DNA from: Nannocystis pusilla
GTDB lineage: Bacteria; Myxococcota_A; Polyangia; Nannocystales; Nannocystaceae
DNA: 64,000 nucleotides
Direction: 5' to 3'
Assembly (NCBI RefSeq): GCF_020073745.1
Contig: NZ_JAIRAU010000012.1
Span: 1-64,000, forward strand
Under the pieces are notes generated by a model, which made no database searches, had not been told where the DNA came from, and worked only from the letters and a program-made list of their open reading frames with translations. Position numbers and translations under genes: made by a program. Below, in pieces: positions 26,479-35,450 of the stretch. Every line of letters starts with the position of its first letter. Position 1 is the stretch's first letter.

Positions 26479-27642
26479 ATGCACGTCCCGGCGACCGACG
26501 ACGAACCAGGGCCCGACGACGAGCCGCGCCGCGCGCGGTTTCACGCCATCTACCGCCGCGAGTTCGGGTTCGTGTGGGCGGCGGCGCGGCGCTTCGGGGT
26601 GCCGCCGGCGGCGATCGATGACGCGGTGCAGGACGTGTTCATCACCGCCTATCGCCGGCTCGACGTGCTCCGCTACGAGGTCTCGCCGCGGGCGTGGCTG
26701 TTCGCGGTGACGCGGCGGGTCGCGTGGCGCTACCGGCGGGGGGCGACGCGGACGGCGCGACGCGTGGCGGCGCTGGCCGAGACGTGGCCGGCGCCGCACG
26801 ACGCCCCGCACCAGCGGCACGACACGGCGCAGCAGCTCGAGCAGGCGCTGGCGCAGCTCAGCAGCGAGCTGCGGGCGGTGTGGGAGATGTCCGAACTGCT
26901 GGGGATGAGCGGGCCGGAGATGGCGGCCGAGCTGGCACTGCCGCTCAACACCGTCTATTCGCGGCTGCGCCTGGCGCGGGGGCAGCTGCAGGCGCGCCTC
27001 GGCGAGGCGGAGCTGGCGGCCTGCGCCGAACAGACGCGCCGCCGCGAGGCGCCGCCGGCCGGGCAGGCGCAGCGCACCTGGGCGTTGCTCGGGCCGGCGC
27101 TCGGCAAGACCGGGGCGAGCGGGGTGCTGGGGGCGCTGTCGGCGAGCCGCGCGGCGGTGGCGGCGACGCTGATCGTCGCCGGCGGGGCGACGGTCCAGGC
27201 GGTCGCGCGCCCCGAGCGACGAGCGGCCGCGGAGGCCCGGGCGGAGGTCGAGCACGGCGCAGAGCACCTGTCCCCCGAGACAGATGATGCGGCGAGCCGC
27301 TCGGAGCCGCCCGCCGCGGCGACGCCGGCGCCGGTGCAGCGCGAGGCAGCAGCGCCGGCACCGGCCCGGCCCGACCGGCTGTCCGCCGAGGTGGCGCTGC
27401 TCGACGAGGCGCGGACACGCCTGGACGGCGGCGCTCCGGCGGCCGCGCTGGCGCTGCTGGGCACGCACGCGAGCGAGTTCCCGCGCGGCGCCCTGGTCGA
27501 CGCGCGCGAGGCGGCGCGGGTCGAGGCCCTGTGCGCGCTGGAACGCGGCGACGAGGCCGAGGCGAGCGCCCGGCGCCTGGTCTCCGCGCACCCCGTGTCG
27601 CCGCTGGCGCAGCGCTTCGAGCATTACGTGTGCGCGCGCTGA
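26479..27642 (+). CDS. ECF-type sigma factor fused to a transmembrane and helical-repeat tail (module 1)
   Basis: A 387-residue protein. The N-terminal 170 residues are an ECF sigma factor: region 2 (FHAIYRREFGFVWAAARRFG, then DAVQDVFITAYRRLD) and region 4 (LLGMSGPEMAAELALPLNTV, then YSRLRLARGQLQ). A hydrophobic stretch (VAATLIVAGGATVQAVA), a Pro/Ala-rich spacer and a C-terminal helical, TPR-like segment (LSAEVALLDEARTRLDGG to SPLAQRFEHY) follow. The extension may itself act as an anti-sigma or signal-receiving tail. ATG 26479 is used because module 3 also starts at Met-His; GTG 26437 overlapping the preceding stop is possible. Confidence 0.82.
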   Translation: MHVPATDDEPGPDDEPRRARFHAIYRREFGFVWAAARRFGVPPAAIDDAVQDVFITAYRRLDVLRYEVSPRAWLFAVTRRVAWRYRRGATRTARRVAALAETWPAPHDAPHQRHDTAQQLEQALAQLSSELRAVWEMSELLGMSGPEMAAELALPLNTVYSRLRLARGQLQARLGEAELAACAEQTRRREAPPAGQAQRTWALLGPALGKTGASGVLGALSASRAAVAATLIVAGGATVQAVARPERRAAAEARAEVEHGAEHLSPETDDAASRSEPPAAATPAPVQREAAAPAPARPDRLSAEVALLDEARTRLDGGAPAAALALLGTHASEFPRGALVDAREAARVEALCALERGDEAEASARRLVSAHPVSPLAQRFEHYVCAR

Positions 27643-27663
27643 ATGGTGTGACCCGAGGGGTGT

Positions 27664-27692
27664 AGTGTCGACATTCAGAGAATGTCGACACT
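27664..27692. terminator. 12-bp perfect inverted repeat between convergent genes
   Basis: AGTGTCGACATT and AATGTCGACACT pair perfectly around the loop CAGAG. It sits 21 bases after the sigma gene and 11 before the end of the opposing lipoprotein gene, a good place for a two-way terminator. The left arm plus loop (GTCGACATTCAGAG) recurs at 35777-35790. Confidence 0.55.
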
Positions 27693-27703
27693 GCGACCGC
27701 GCG

Positions 27704-29020
27704 TCACCCCTCGACCGAGGCGGCGACCGTGACGGCCGCCTCGAGCTGGGCCTTCAGGATGTCGGCCGAGGTGGTCAGGAGCTGCGCCGCCGTTGGCAGC
27801 GATGCGCTCGCGCATTCGGCTCCGATCTTGGTCTTGAGATCGGGGCTGTCGGACAGCTGGCTCGCCAGGCTCGCGACCGCCGCCTGGCCCGTGGCCCCGA
27901 GCGTCGCTGCCGTGTCGATCAGACGCGCGGCGCGGCGGGTCGAGGCCAGGAGCGCTGCGAAGCGCTCCTGGAAGCTGGTCTGGAACGCGTGGAGCTCGGC
28001 CTGGAGCTGCGGGTCGTTGCTGGCGGCGCCGTTCAGCCGGTAGTCGATGCTCGTCGGCGGCGGGTAGCACTGCACGCCCGCCTCGACCGTCGCCTCGACC
28101 GTCGCCTCGCACTCGGCCGCCGTCGGCGCGCTCAGCTTGCCGTCGCACGGGCCGGTACAGGAGCCGCTCACCGTCGCGCTGCCCTCGCAGTGCGCCTCGT
28201 GGTCCTGGGCGCAGTCCGCCGGCGGGTCCGTGAACTCGCACACGCCGAGGCAGCGCCCCGGGCAAGCGCCGCCCCCGCTCAGGTCGCACTCGCCCTGGCA
28301 CATCCCCGCGCAGCGACCGACGAAGTCCTGGCCGTCGCAGATGCCCTTGCACGTGCCGTCGCAGGCCGCCGCGATGTCGAGCTGACAGCTCCCCAGGCAC
28401 TCGCCCTCGCACTGGAGCTGCGGCGCGATGCCGCGACACGTCAGCGTACCGTCGCTCCGGCAATCGGCCTGGGCGCTGGCGTCGATCGGGCACCTGCCCT
28501 CGCAGCGCACGTCGATCATGCCCGGATGGGCGCCGGGATCGCACTCCGCGACCGCGGTGGCGGCGGCGGCGAAGCGCGACTCGCAGCGGGCCGGCGGGGC
28601 CTCGATGGTCCAGCCGGCGTCGATGTCGACGAAGGCGGCCAGCTTGGCGTCGAGCGCCGCCTTGAAGTCGGCCGCACCGGTGGCGCCGACGAGGGCGGAG
28701 AGCCCGTTGAGCTGGTGCTGGAGGTCGTCCGCGGTCGCTTGCATCGCGCCCGAGAGCTCGAGCGTCGCGGCGAAGAAGGCGTCGAGCTGGGCGATGCCCG
28801 AGACCGTGAACTTGCCGTTGATGAACGCGGAATCGTCACACTCGAGGCCACACTGCTCGCCGTCGCTCCCGCCGGTCGGCGGGGTGTTCGTGTCGGTCAC
28901 CGGCCCGAACGTGCCGAACGTCGATTCTCCGGCGGTGGAGTCCGACTGTGCGGCGGTGCAGGCCGACGCGATCGCTGCCATGGACAATACGATAAACCAC
29001 GAAGACTTGAATGCGAGCAT
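27704..29020 (-). CDS. Cys-rich lipoprotein with CxGxC repeats flanked by helical segments
   Basis: A 438-residue lipoprotein with lipobox AIASAC. After a short Thr/Ser-rich spacer comes a helical segment (FTVSGIAQLDAFFAATLELS to near residue 130). A Cys-rich middle follows, with repeats such as CEGRCPIDAS, CEGECLGSC, CDGTCKGICDG, CAGMCQGEC and CPGRCLGVC. A second helical segment (LQAELHAFQTSFQERFAALL to the end) closes the protein. The layout suggests a disulfide-rich surface rod between helical modules. The ATG at 29020 gives a clean signal. No catalytic motif is seen. Confidence 0.75.
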   Translation of the reverse strand: MLAFKSSWFIVLSMAAIASACTAAQSDSTAGESTFGTFGPVTDTNTPPTGGSDGEQCGLECDDSAFINGKFTVSGIAQLDAFFAATLELSGAMQATADDLQHQLNGLSALVGATGAADFKAALDAKLAAFVDIDAGWTIEAPPARCESRFAAAATAVAECDPGAHPGMIDVRCEGRCPIDASAQADCRSDGTLTCRGIAPQLQCEGECLGSCQLDIAAACDGTCKGICDGQDFVGRCAGMCQGECDLSGGGACPGRCLGVCEFTDPPADCAQDHEAHCEGSATVSGSCTGPCDGKLSAPTAAECEATVEATVEAGVQCYPPPTSIDYRLNGAASNDPQLQAELHAFQTSFQERFAALLASTRRAARLIDTAATLGATGQAAVASLASQLSDSPDLKTKIGAECASASLPTAAQLLTTSADILKAQLEAAVTVAASVEG

Positions 29021-29213
29021 GACGCCGGCAGCGTACGCGCGGGTCCGGGCGACCGTCAAGAGCCGAGTCGGCGCGACGCGCGAATCACCCGGCTGACGCG
29101 CGCGCCCCTGCCGAGCGGTTCGACGATCGCGGGAGACATCCAGGAGGTCGATGCTCGCGCCGTGATGCCGGAGGTCGACGCCCTCGCCGCACCGCCGTGC
29201 TCGGCGCGTGGGC

Positions 29214-31547
29214 TCAGTAGCTGACTTGCACGCCGAGGACGGGCAGGATCGGCAGGCCGACGGCCGTTCGGGTGCGCGAGTAGTCCTGCGAATAGGTGAT
29301 GCCCTCGGCGTTCTGGTGGTTGTACACGTTCATCACGTCGAGGTAGGCCCCGACGACGCAGCGGTGCAAGATCCACGTGCGGTCGACGCGGAGGTCGAGC
29401 TGGTGGAACACCGGCATGCGCGCGCCGTTGGTCGCGCCGAACAGCGGCGCGGGGTCGGTGGGGTACATGCCCCCGCCGTCGATCGCGCCGATGAACGGGG
29501 TGTAGGGCAGACCGGTGACGAGGCGGAACCGGCCGGCGATCGACCAGCGGCGCGGCAGCTTGTAACCGACCAGCATGACGAGGTTGTGGCGCTGATCGAA
29601 GTCGCTAGGAAACTTCTCCGTCCTGTACATCTCGCCGAACGAGATCGTGGTCGTCGAGCGCATCCACGTGTAGGCGATCCAGCCGAACAGCCGGGCGGTG
29701 AGGTCGTGGCGGAGCATGATCTCGAGCCCGGTGGTGGTCGAGCGAATGTCGGGCAGGGCCGGGATGTCGGGATCCGGCGGGGTGTCGGCGCGGAAATTGC
29801 GATGGAACAGGGTGGTGTCGAGCTCGATGTGATCGGAGAGGTCGACGTGGACGTTGGCGCTGTACTGGACGGCCCGACTGGCGCCGATCCGTCCCTCCGG
29901 ATCGAACTCCAGCTGCGGATCGAGGTAGCGAATGGCGGCGGGGAACACGGTCATGTAATCGCCGGAGTAGACGGTGGGCCCGCCGAGCGGCAGATCGGGG
30001 GCGCCCCACTGGCTGAAGACGCCGGCGCTCGCGCTGCTGCGGCGATAGCTGGCCTGCGAGTACGTGCCGGCGGCGAGCTGGATCCGGACCCGCGCGTGCG
30101 GGGTGTAGCGCAGCAGCAGCCGCGGATCGACGGTGTGCGCCGCGTTGAGCGCGCCGGTGAACGCGTTGAAGCGGGCGCCGGCGATGATCGCGTAGCGCCC
30201 GAGCTCGAGCTGCGAGTGCAGGTATACGCCGGTGCTGGTGAGGAAGCCCCGCGTGCGCGTGTCGACGAGGAGGTTCTCGTTCCCCGTGCGGGCGCGCCGG
30301 AACGAGCGGTAGCCGTCGAGCTGGGTGTCGACGCCGAGGGTGAGCTGAAGCGGTCGCCACGGCCGGACGCTGACCTCCGCGCGCAGGAGGCCGACGACGT
30401 CGTTGCGCCGTCGCATGAATTGCCAGCCGCCGTCGTAAGCGGTGCGGTCGAATCGCACGGCGGGGGCGAGCAGGAAGTCCCAGCGGCCGTGGCGCTTGCG
30501 GTAGGCGAGGTCGACCCGATGGAAGCCGTTCTGCATGGCCAGGCCCTCGCCGGAGCTGTAGGCCGCGCGGAAGTTGAAGGTGTCGGCCGCGCCGAGGAGC
30601 CGCATCGTGAGGGTGCCTCCGCGACCGGCGGGGTGGTCGAAGATGAATTGATAATCGTGGTAGCGCGGGCTGATGGCAGGGAGGCCGCGGGTGGCGTCGT
30701 CGGGCAGGGCGCCCAGGGCGAGGTCGAGGTAGCCGCGCTGAGCCGCGAGGATGAACGAGCCACCCCTGCCGAACGGGCCCTCGAGCCGGGCGCCGGCCGA
30801 GATGATGTCGAGCTTGGCCTGACCGTGGACGCCGTCGCGCCGGCCGGCCCGCGGGGTGAGGTGGACGACGCCGCCGACGGCGTTGCCGTAATGGGCGGAG
30901 AAGTTGCCGGGCACGTATTCGATGCTCTGCAGCACGCCGGCCGGGACGATGCTGGCGAGGCCGGGGATGTGAAAGGCGCGCGGGAGCGGGTGCTCGCCGA
31001 AGAACACCTGCGATTGATTGGGGGCAGCGCCGCGCAGGATGAGGAGACCGAGGCCGCCGGGGACACGGGCGACGCCGGGCAGGTTCTGTAATGCGCGCAA
31101 CGGGTCGCCCTGGCTGCCGGGCAGGTTGGCGATCTCCTCCGGCTGCAGCCTGGTGCTGACGGGGCTCGGCTTGCGGACGCGCTCCTGCTCGACGATCGTG
31201 CGATAGCCGCCGGCGCCGTGCGGCTGGAGGTAGATCGTCGGCGGCTTGCGGCGCGACCAGTAGGCGGCAGGGGTCGGCTGCTCGAATCGCTGGTGGCCGG
31301 GGGCGACGACGATGAGCACGAAGGCGCGGCTCGGCAGGTCGGCGAGGAGGAAGCGGCCGTCGCCGTCGGACACGGCCTCGCGGGTCCACGCGCGGCCGTG
31401 ACGCGCGCGGGCGAAGACCCGGGCGCCGGCGATCGGGAGCCGCTCGCCGGCGCTGCGCAGCGTGCCCTGCACGGTGGTCCGCGCCGCGGGCTCAGCGGAC
31501 GCCGGGGCGGCGGCGAGGAGGCATGCGAGGAAGGCGAGGGCGATCAT
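29214..31547 (-). CDS. TonB-dependent outer-membrane receptor
   Basis: A 777-residue protein with a clear signal peptide (MIALAFLACLLAAAPASAEP). An N-terminal carboxypeptidase-like regulatory domain follows (TTVQGTLRSAGERLPIAGAR, DGDGRFLLADLPS). Then come the plug (LPGSQGDPLRALQNLPGVAR, LILRGAAPNQSQVFF, IEYVPGNFSAHYGNAVGGVV) and the 22-strand barrel, ending VGLPILPVLGVQVSY with a terminal Tyr as usual for outer-membrane barrels. Its start overlaps the stop of the upstream lipoprotein gene (ATGA), so the two are coupled and probably act together. The substrate is unknown. Confidence 0.92.
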   Translation of the reverse strand: MIALAFLACLLAAAPASAEPAARTTVQGTLRSAGERLPIAGARVFARARHGRAWTREAVSDGDGRFLLADLPSRAFVLIVVAPGHQRFEQPTPAAYWSRRKPPTIYLQPHGAGGYRTIVEQERVRKPSPVSTRLQPEEIANLPGSQGDPLRALQNLPGVARVPGGLGLLILRGAAPNQSQVFFGEHPLPRAFHIPGLASIVPAGVLQSIEYVPGNFSAHYGNAVGGVVHLTPRAGRRDGVHGQAKLDIISAGARLEGPFGRGGSFILAAQRGYLDLALGALPDDATRGLPAISPRYHDYQFIFDHPAGRGGTLTMRLLGAADTFNFRAAYSSGEGLAMQNGFHRVDLAYRKRHGRWDFLLAPAVRFDRTAYDGGWQFMRRRNDVVGLLRAEVSVRPWRPLQLTLGVDTQLDGYRSFRRARTGNENLLVDTRTRGFLTSTGVYLHSQLELGRYAIIAGARFNAFTGALNAAHTVDPRLLLRYTPHARVRIQLAAGTYSQASYRRSSASAGVFSQWGAPDLPLGGPTVYSGDYMTVFPAAIRYLDPQLEFDPEGRIGASRAVQYSANVHVDLSDHIELDTTLFHRNFRADTPPDPDIPALPDIRSTTTGLEIMLRHDLTARLFGWIAYTWMRSTTTISFGEMYRTEKFPSDFDQRHNLVMLVGYKLPRRWSIAGRFRLVTGLPYTPFIGAIDGGGMYPTDPAPLFGATNGARMPVFHQLDLRVDRTWILHRCVVGAYLDVMNVYNHQNAEGITYSQDYSRTRTAVGLPILPVLGVQVSY

Positions 31548-32569
31548 GCGTCGTCTTCGGGGACGAACTGCAGCTCGACGAAGGCCTTGCCCCGGCGTTC
31601 GTCGACGATGTCGAGCCAGAGGGTGGTGGGCACGACGTCGTGGGGGACGACGAAGGTCGGGGACGGGAGGTCGGGGGCTGCCGGTCGCTGGTCGGGCCCG
31701 TCGAACAGCACGGGCTCGCTGAACAACAGCTGATACCCGAACACTTCGGTGCGTCGCTCGAGCGGGCCCGTCCACGTGTCGTCGAGCGAGACCCAGTACT
31801 CCTGCGCGGCGTCGGCGGCGAAGCGCGGCTCGACGACGATGCGATCGCCGCGGCGGACCGGGACGGCCTCGCCGAGGTCGACGACGAGGTCCTCGCGGAC
31901 GCCGCCGCGCTCGCGCGTGACGGTGAATCCCAGCACGGTCGGGTTGGTGTCGGCCTCCTCCGCGAGGACCTCGGGCGGAGCGTCGACGGACCCCGGCAAG
32001 AACGGCAAGCCGAGCGGCGTGTCGCTGAACGGGGGCGCGCGCACGACGACGAAGCAGCCCCCCACATCCGGGCGCGGCGAGGCGCTCATGCGCTCGAGAC
32101 AGTCCCGGGTCGTGAGCTCCGGGCGGCGGCTGCCGACGAGCAGGAGCACGAAGCCGGGATCGGGTGCGTACGCGCCGCCAAGGTGGACGCGGATCCGGTG
32201 GTCCTCGCCGAGCCGACACGACCCGGAGATGCCGATGGGCATCGGGTCGGGACAGTCGGCCAGCTCGAGGAGGTTCGACCCGCTCCACAGCGCGTCCCTG
32301 CACTCCCACGAGCAGGCGACCCAGATCGGTGGCTGCAGCTCCTGGCCGGGCGGGACGGCGACCTTCCACTCGAGCTCGACGGTGTCGAGCGGGAGGACGA
32401 AGGCCCGGTGCCGGTCCGGCGGCACATTGAGCAGAGAGCCGTAGCCGCCGGGCTCGACGACCTCGACGAGGATCCCGCGGAAGCGCGCGTCGATCACCAG
32501 CCAGTCGTACTCGACCGGGACGCAGGCGGCCGATCCGAGGGTGCCGAGGGCGAGCAGCCAGCGCCTCAT
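31544..32569 (-). CDS. Lipoprotein partner of the TonB receptor
   Basis: A 341-residue lipoprotein with signal MRRWLLALGTLGSAAC. The mature part is a beta-rich globular protein with conserved-looking Cys pairs (ACSWECRDALWSG, ELADCPDPM, SGSCRLGED, TTRDCLERM). It overlaps the TonB receptor gene by four bases (ATGA). In such pairs the lipoprotein commonly faces outward and helps capture the ligand, as SusD-type proteins do, but no SusD signature is visible here. Role is inferred from context only. Confidence 0.7.
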   Translation of the reverse strand: MRRWLLALGTLGSAACVPVEYDWLVIDARFRGILVEVVEPGGYGSLLNVPPDRHRAFVLPLDTVELEWKVAVPPGQELQPPIWVACSWECRDALWSGSNLLELADCPDPMPIGISGSCRLGEDHRIRVHLGGAYAPDPGFVLLLVGSRRPELTTRDCLERMSASPRPDVGGCFVVVRAPPFSDTPLGLPFLPGSVDAPPEVLAEEADTNPTVLGFTVTRERGGVREDLVVDLGEAVPVRRGDRIVVEPRFAADAAQEYWVSLDDTWTGPLERRTEVFGYQLLFSEPVLFDGPDQRPAAPDLPSPTFVVPHDVVPTTLWLDIVDERRGKAFVELQFVPEDDA

Positions 32570-32822
32570 CACAGGGCACGTTAGCGCGCCCTGTCGGGGC
32601 CGACCACTGGGGTCGTCGTGCGGTTTTTCTCGCCGAGCCGAGGCGACGGGCGGGAATGCAAAGATGTCCCCGAGATCATGTCGCGCCGTGTGGTCGCGGG
32701 TATTGTCGAGATTGATATGGCGGCGAGGACATCTTGCCGAGGTTGTCTGAGCAGCCGCTGCGGTCTCGGACGAGTGAGAGTGCCGTCGCGGGCCGACGAG
32801 CGGGGCCGGCGACGATCGTCTC

Positions 32823-32989
32823 GAGGCGAGCGAGGGGCGGCGTGGTGGGACGCAGCGAGGGGCCCCATGCCTGACGCGCAGGCGCGGGATGTCTCTCCGG
32901 ACATGTGATAGCAAAACACTCCGCGCCGAGCATCTGGCATGCAGGACTCGCGTCGCGAGGGACCCGCCACGCCGCCCCTCGCTCGCCTC
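32823..32989. repeat. 167-base unit bounded by 28-bp near-perfect inverted repeats
   Basis: The arms at 32823-32850 and 32962-32989 match at 26 of 28 positions (core GAGGCGAGCGAGGGGCGGCG). Between them lies a GACATGTC-type palindrome and no gene. No convincing target duplication beyond a TC dinucleotide flanks the arms. The shape fits a miniature inverted-repeat element or a long RNA stem. The surrounding 32570-33047 holds no other feature I can support. Confidence 0.6.
32887..32908 (+). repeat. GACATGTC-type palindromic element, copy C
   Basis: ATGTCTCTCCGGACATGTG resembles copies A and B on the opposite strand (14 of the first 17 core positions shared). It lies in the middle of the 28-bp inverted-repeat unit. 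Confidence 0.5.
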
Positions 32990-33047
32990 TCGCCAGTCTC
33001 CGGGCCCCGCGCCTCACTTGCGCGCGGGGACCGTCGTGCACTCGCGT

Positions 33048-35450
33048 TTATCGTCGGGAGCCGAGGCTCGCGCGGACGAGCAGCTGCGAGTAGCTCTCGA
33101 GGAACTCCTGCTTCGACAGCGTGCTGTCGCGGCTGGTGTCGCTCGCGCGGAGGAACTCGTGGATCTCCTCGTCGCGGTAGCCCAGCGACCGCAGCTTCGC
33201 CTCGATCTCCGCGCGCTCGAGCCGGCCGTCGTTGTTCGCGTCGATCTCCTCGAACACCTGGGCCATCGAGTCGCGGAACATCGCCCGCGAGATGGCCTTG
33301 CGGAACTCTCGCTCGAGCATGTCGAGGAAGCTGTCGTCGCCGAAGTCGGTCAGCCACGGGTTCATCACCGTCGAGCGCAGCACCGTGACCGCGTGCCCCG
33401 GCCCCTCGACGCCGAGCCGGCGCTTGTAGTCGGCCATGAACAGCGCGCCGTAGTGGGCGTCCTCGAAGTCGGTGGTGGTCACCAGCAGCGGGTGGCCGGA
33501 CGGGTCCTCGCCCGGCTTGAGGCTCAGGACCTCGTAGACCGCCTTGTTCAGGCGGTTCGCCTGCGCCAGGCTCTGGTTCATCGTGCCGTCGGGGCGCTTG
33601 AAGTTGAAGGCGTAGGTGAGGATGTTGAGGTCGGGGCCGACCTCGGCGAGCAGCGCCAGCGCCTCGTCGTCGGTCAGCAGCTCGTCGGTGTCGCGGCGAT
33701 CGATGCGCTCGCGGATGAACTCGATCTGCGCCGCGACGTCGCCGCCGGTGATCTCGGCCGGCAGGCGGGGCACCGGGACGACGACGAAGTTGTCCTCGGG
33801 GCGGGCCATGCACAGCAGGCGGGCGTAGACCCGCCGGCAGTTGAACAGCGCCTTGCGGTGGATGCTGCCGTAGCCGCTGCGGGTCGGGCGGATGACCTTG
33901 TGGGCCAGGAACACCGCCGCGACCGCGGCGCCGGGCTTCGAGCCCTCGACGCCGTAGATGCCGACCGAGGGCTCGTCCTGGGCGTGCAGGATGTACGGCG
34001 CCTTGAAGGTCACCAGGTCGCGCATGGCCGCGTTGCGGTAGCAGAGGGCGCCGGCGGGGTAGGGGATGTACCCCGATTTGTGCGGGTCGACGGTGACGGA
34101 GTCGGCCTGCTGCAGCACCGCGTATTGCTCGCCGGTGTAGCGGCTGAACCCGACCTCGCCGCGAGGCGCGGCGGAGGCGGGCGGCTTGCCGCTCGGGCCG
34201 TCGTCGTCGTCGCGGAGGATGCTGACGTGATAGCCGCCCCAGGCCGCGTCGGCGTGCACGGTGAACTCGAGGCCCTTCTGGCGGAACTGCTCGCGCAGGG
34301 CCAAGATCTCGCGCAGCGGATCGACGGCGCTCTCCTCGGTGCTGCCGATCACGCCGACGACGGTGTAGACCGGCCGGCGCTCGGCGAGGCAGGACTGCAA
34401 GATCCGCTCGAGCTCGGGGATGCTCATGCGCGCGTTCTCGTCGAGCGGGACGTCGAGCACGTTCGCGGCGCCGATCCCGAGGATCGCGGCCGCCTTGGGG
34501 AACGAGTAGTGCTTCGTCGCCGGGACGATGATCACCGGCGGGCTGCGCAGCTCGGCCGCGTAGCGGCTGAAGAAGGCGTGCATGCCCACGCTCTGCGGCG
34601 ACACCTTCGTGAGCGCCTCGGTGATGGCCTCGGGCGAGATGCCGTGCTCGGCGGTGAGGCGCGCCGGGAGGGCCAGGATGTCGTCGCCCCGCAGGTTGCA
34701 CAGCGACCACACGTCGAGCTCGCGCAGCACGGCCTGGTCACCGGCGGCCGTGCGCACGCGCAGATCTCTGGCCGCGGCGAGCGACGGGTCCTCGCGCAGC
34801 GCCGCCTGCATGGCGATCGGATAGAACTTGAGGTTGCGCGCCGACCAGATCGCCTCGATGTTGGCGACCGTGCCGCCGGAGGTGATGTGGCCCCACGGAC
34901 GCACGGCGCCGGCCTGGCACGCGGCCTTGTCCGGGAGCGGGTAGCCGATCATGCGGCACAGGTCGTCGCCGACCAGGAGCTCGAGGATCGTCGTCGCGGT
35001 CGAGCCCTCGAAGGCGACGTTGTTGGGGTTGTAGAGCATCGCCGCGAAGTAGCCGAGCACGGCCGGCATCGCGGTGTCCCAGTTCATGTGCCCCTGGTAG
35101 CGGGTGCTGAAGAACGGCATCGACTTCTTGAGGAAGCCGAGGAGCGAGCGGTAGCTGTCGGTCAGCGCGCCCATCGCCTGCACGTATTCGGGCTGGCGCT
35201 TGACCGCCTCGGTGACGAGGGTCGGATCGCCGGGGTGGAAGTTGCGGCGCCAGAACGCCTGGTCGCGGATCGCCTCGACGATCAGGCGCTCGAACTCCTC
35301 CGCGTTCTCGGCCTTGGAGCCGAGGAACCACGCCTCGGGCGAGGAGGTGCCGGGACCGTCGAGGTAGGGGATCTCGACCTGCTGAAGGAATTGATCGACG
35401 GCGCCGGCGGAGACCTGAGGTCCACGGTGCCGAGTGGGTCGTCTGTTCAT
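33048..35450 (-). CDS. PLP-dependent decarboxylase with C-terminal EF-hand pair
   Basis: An 800-residue enzyme. The PLP fold carries YQGHMNWDTAMPAVLG, HITSGGTVANIEAIWSARN, VGVIGSTEESAVDPL, VHADAAWGGYHVS and DPHKSGYIPYPAGAL, where the Lys should hold PLP. The body is longer than usual group II decarboxylases. The last 75 residues hold two EF-hand-like loops: DANNDGRLERAE (canonical) and DTSRDSTLSKQE (degenerate), so calcium may control the enzyme. The ATG at 35450 has AGGAG 11 bases upstream. It is transcribed divergently from an unknown gene. The substrate is unknown. Confidence 0.85.
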   Translation of the reverse strand: MNRRPTRHRGPQVSAGAVDQFLQQVEIPYLDGPGTSSPEAWFLGSKAENAEEFERLIVEAIRDQAFWRRNFHPGDPTLVTEAVKRQPEYVQAMGALTDSYRSLLGFLKKSMPFFSTRYQGHMNWDTAMPAVLGYFAAMLYNPNNVAFEGSTATTILELLVGDDLCRMIGYPLPDKAACQAGAVRPWGHITSGGTVANIEAIWSARNLKFYPIAMQAALREDPSLAAARDLRVRTAAGDQAVLRELDVWSLCNLRGDDILALPARLTAEHGISPEAITEALTKVSPQSVGMHAFFSRYAAELRSPPVIIVPATKHYSFPKAAAILGIGAANVLDVPLDENARMSIPELERILQSCLAERRPVYTVVGVIGSTEESAVDPLREILALREQFRQKGLEFTVHADAAWGGYHVSILRDDDDGPSGKPPASAAPRGEVGFSRYTGEQYAVLQQADSVTVDPHKSGYIPYPAGALCYRNAAMRDLVTFKAPYILHAQDEPSVGIYGVEGSKPGAAVAAVFLAHKVIRPTRSGYGSIHRKALFNCRRVYARLLCMARPEDNFVVVPVPRLPAEITGGDVAAQIEFIRERIDRRDTDELLTDDEALALLAEVGPDLNILTYAFNFKRPDGTMNQSLAQANRLNKAVYEVLSLKPGEDPSGHPLLVTTTDFEDAHYGALFMADYKRRLGVEGPGHAVTVLRSTVMNPWLTDFGDDSFLDMLEREFRKAISRAMFRDSMAQVFEEIDANNDGRLERAEIEAKLRSLGYRDEEIHEFLRASDTSRDSTLSKQEFLESYSQLLVRASLGSRR

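Noticed and set aside
32823-32989. Insertion sequence with transposase
   Set aside because: The unit is 167 bases with no coding frame and no clear target duplication, so at most a miniature element.
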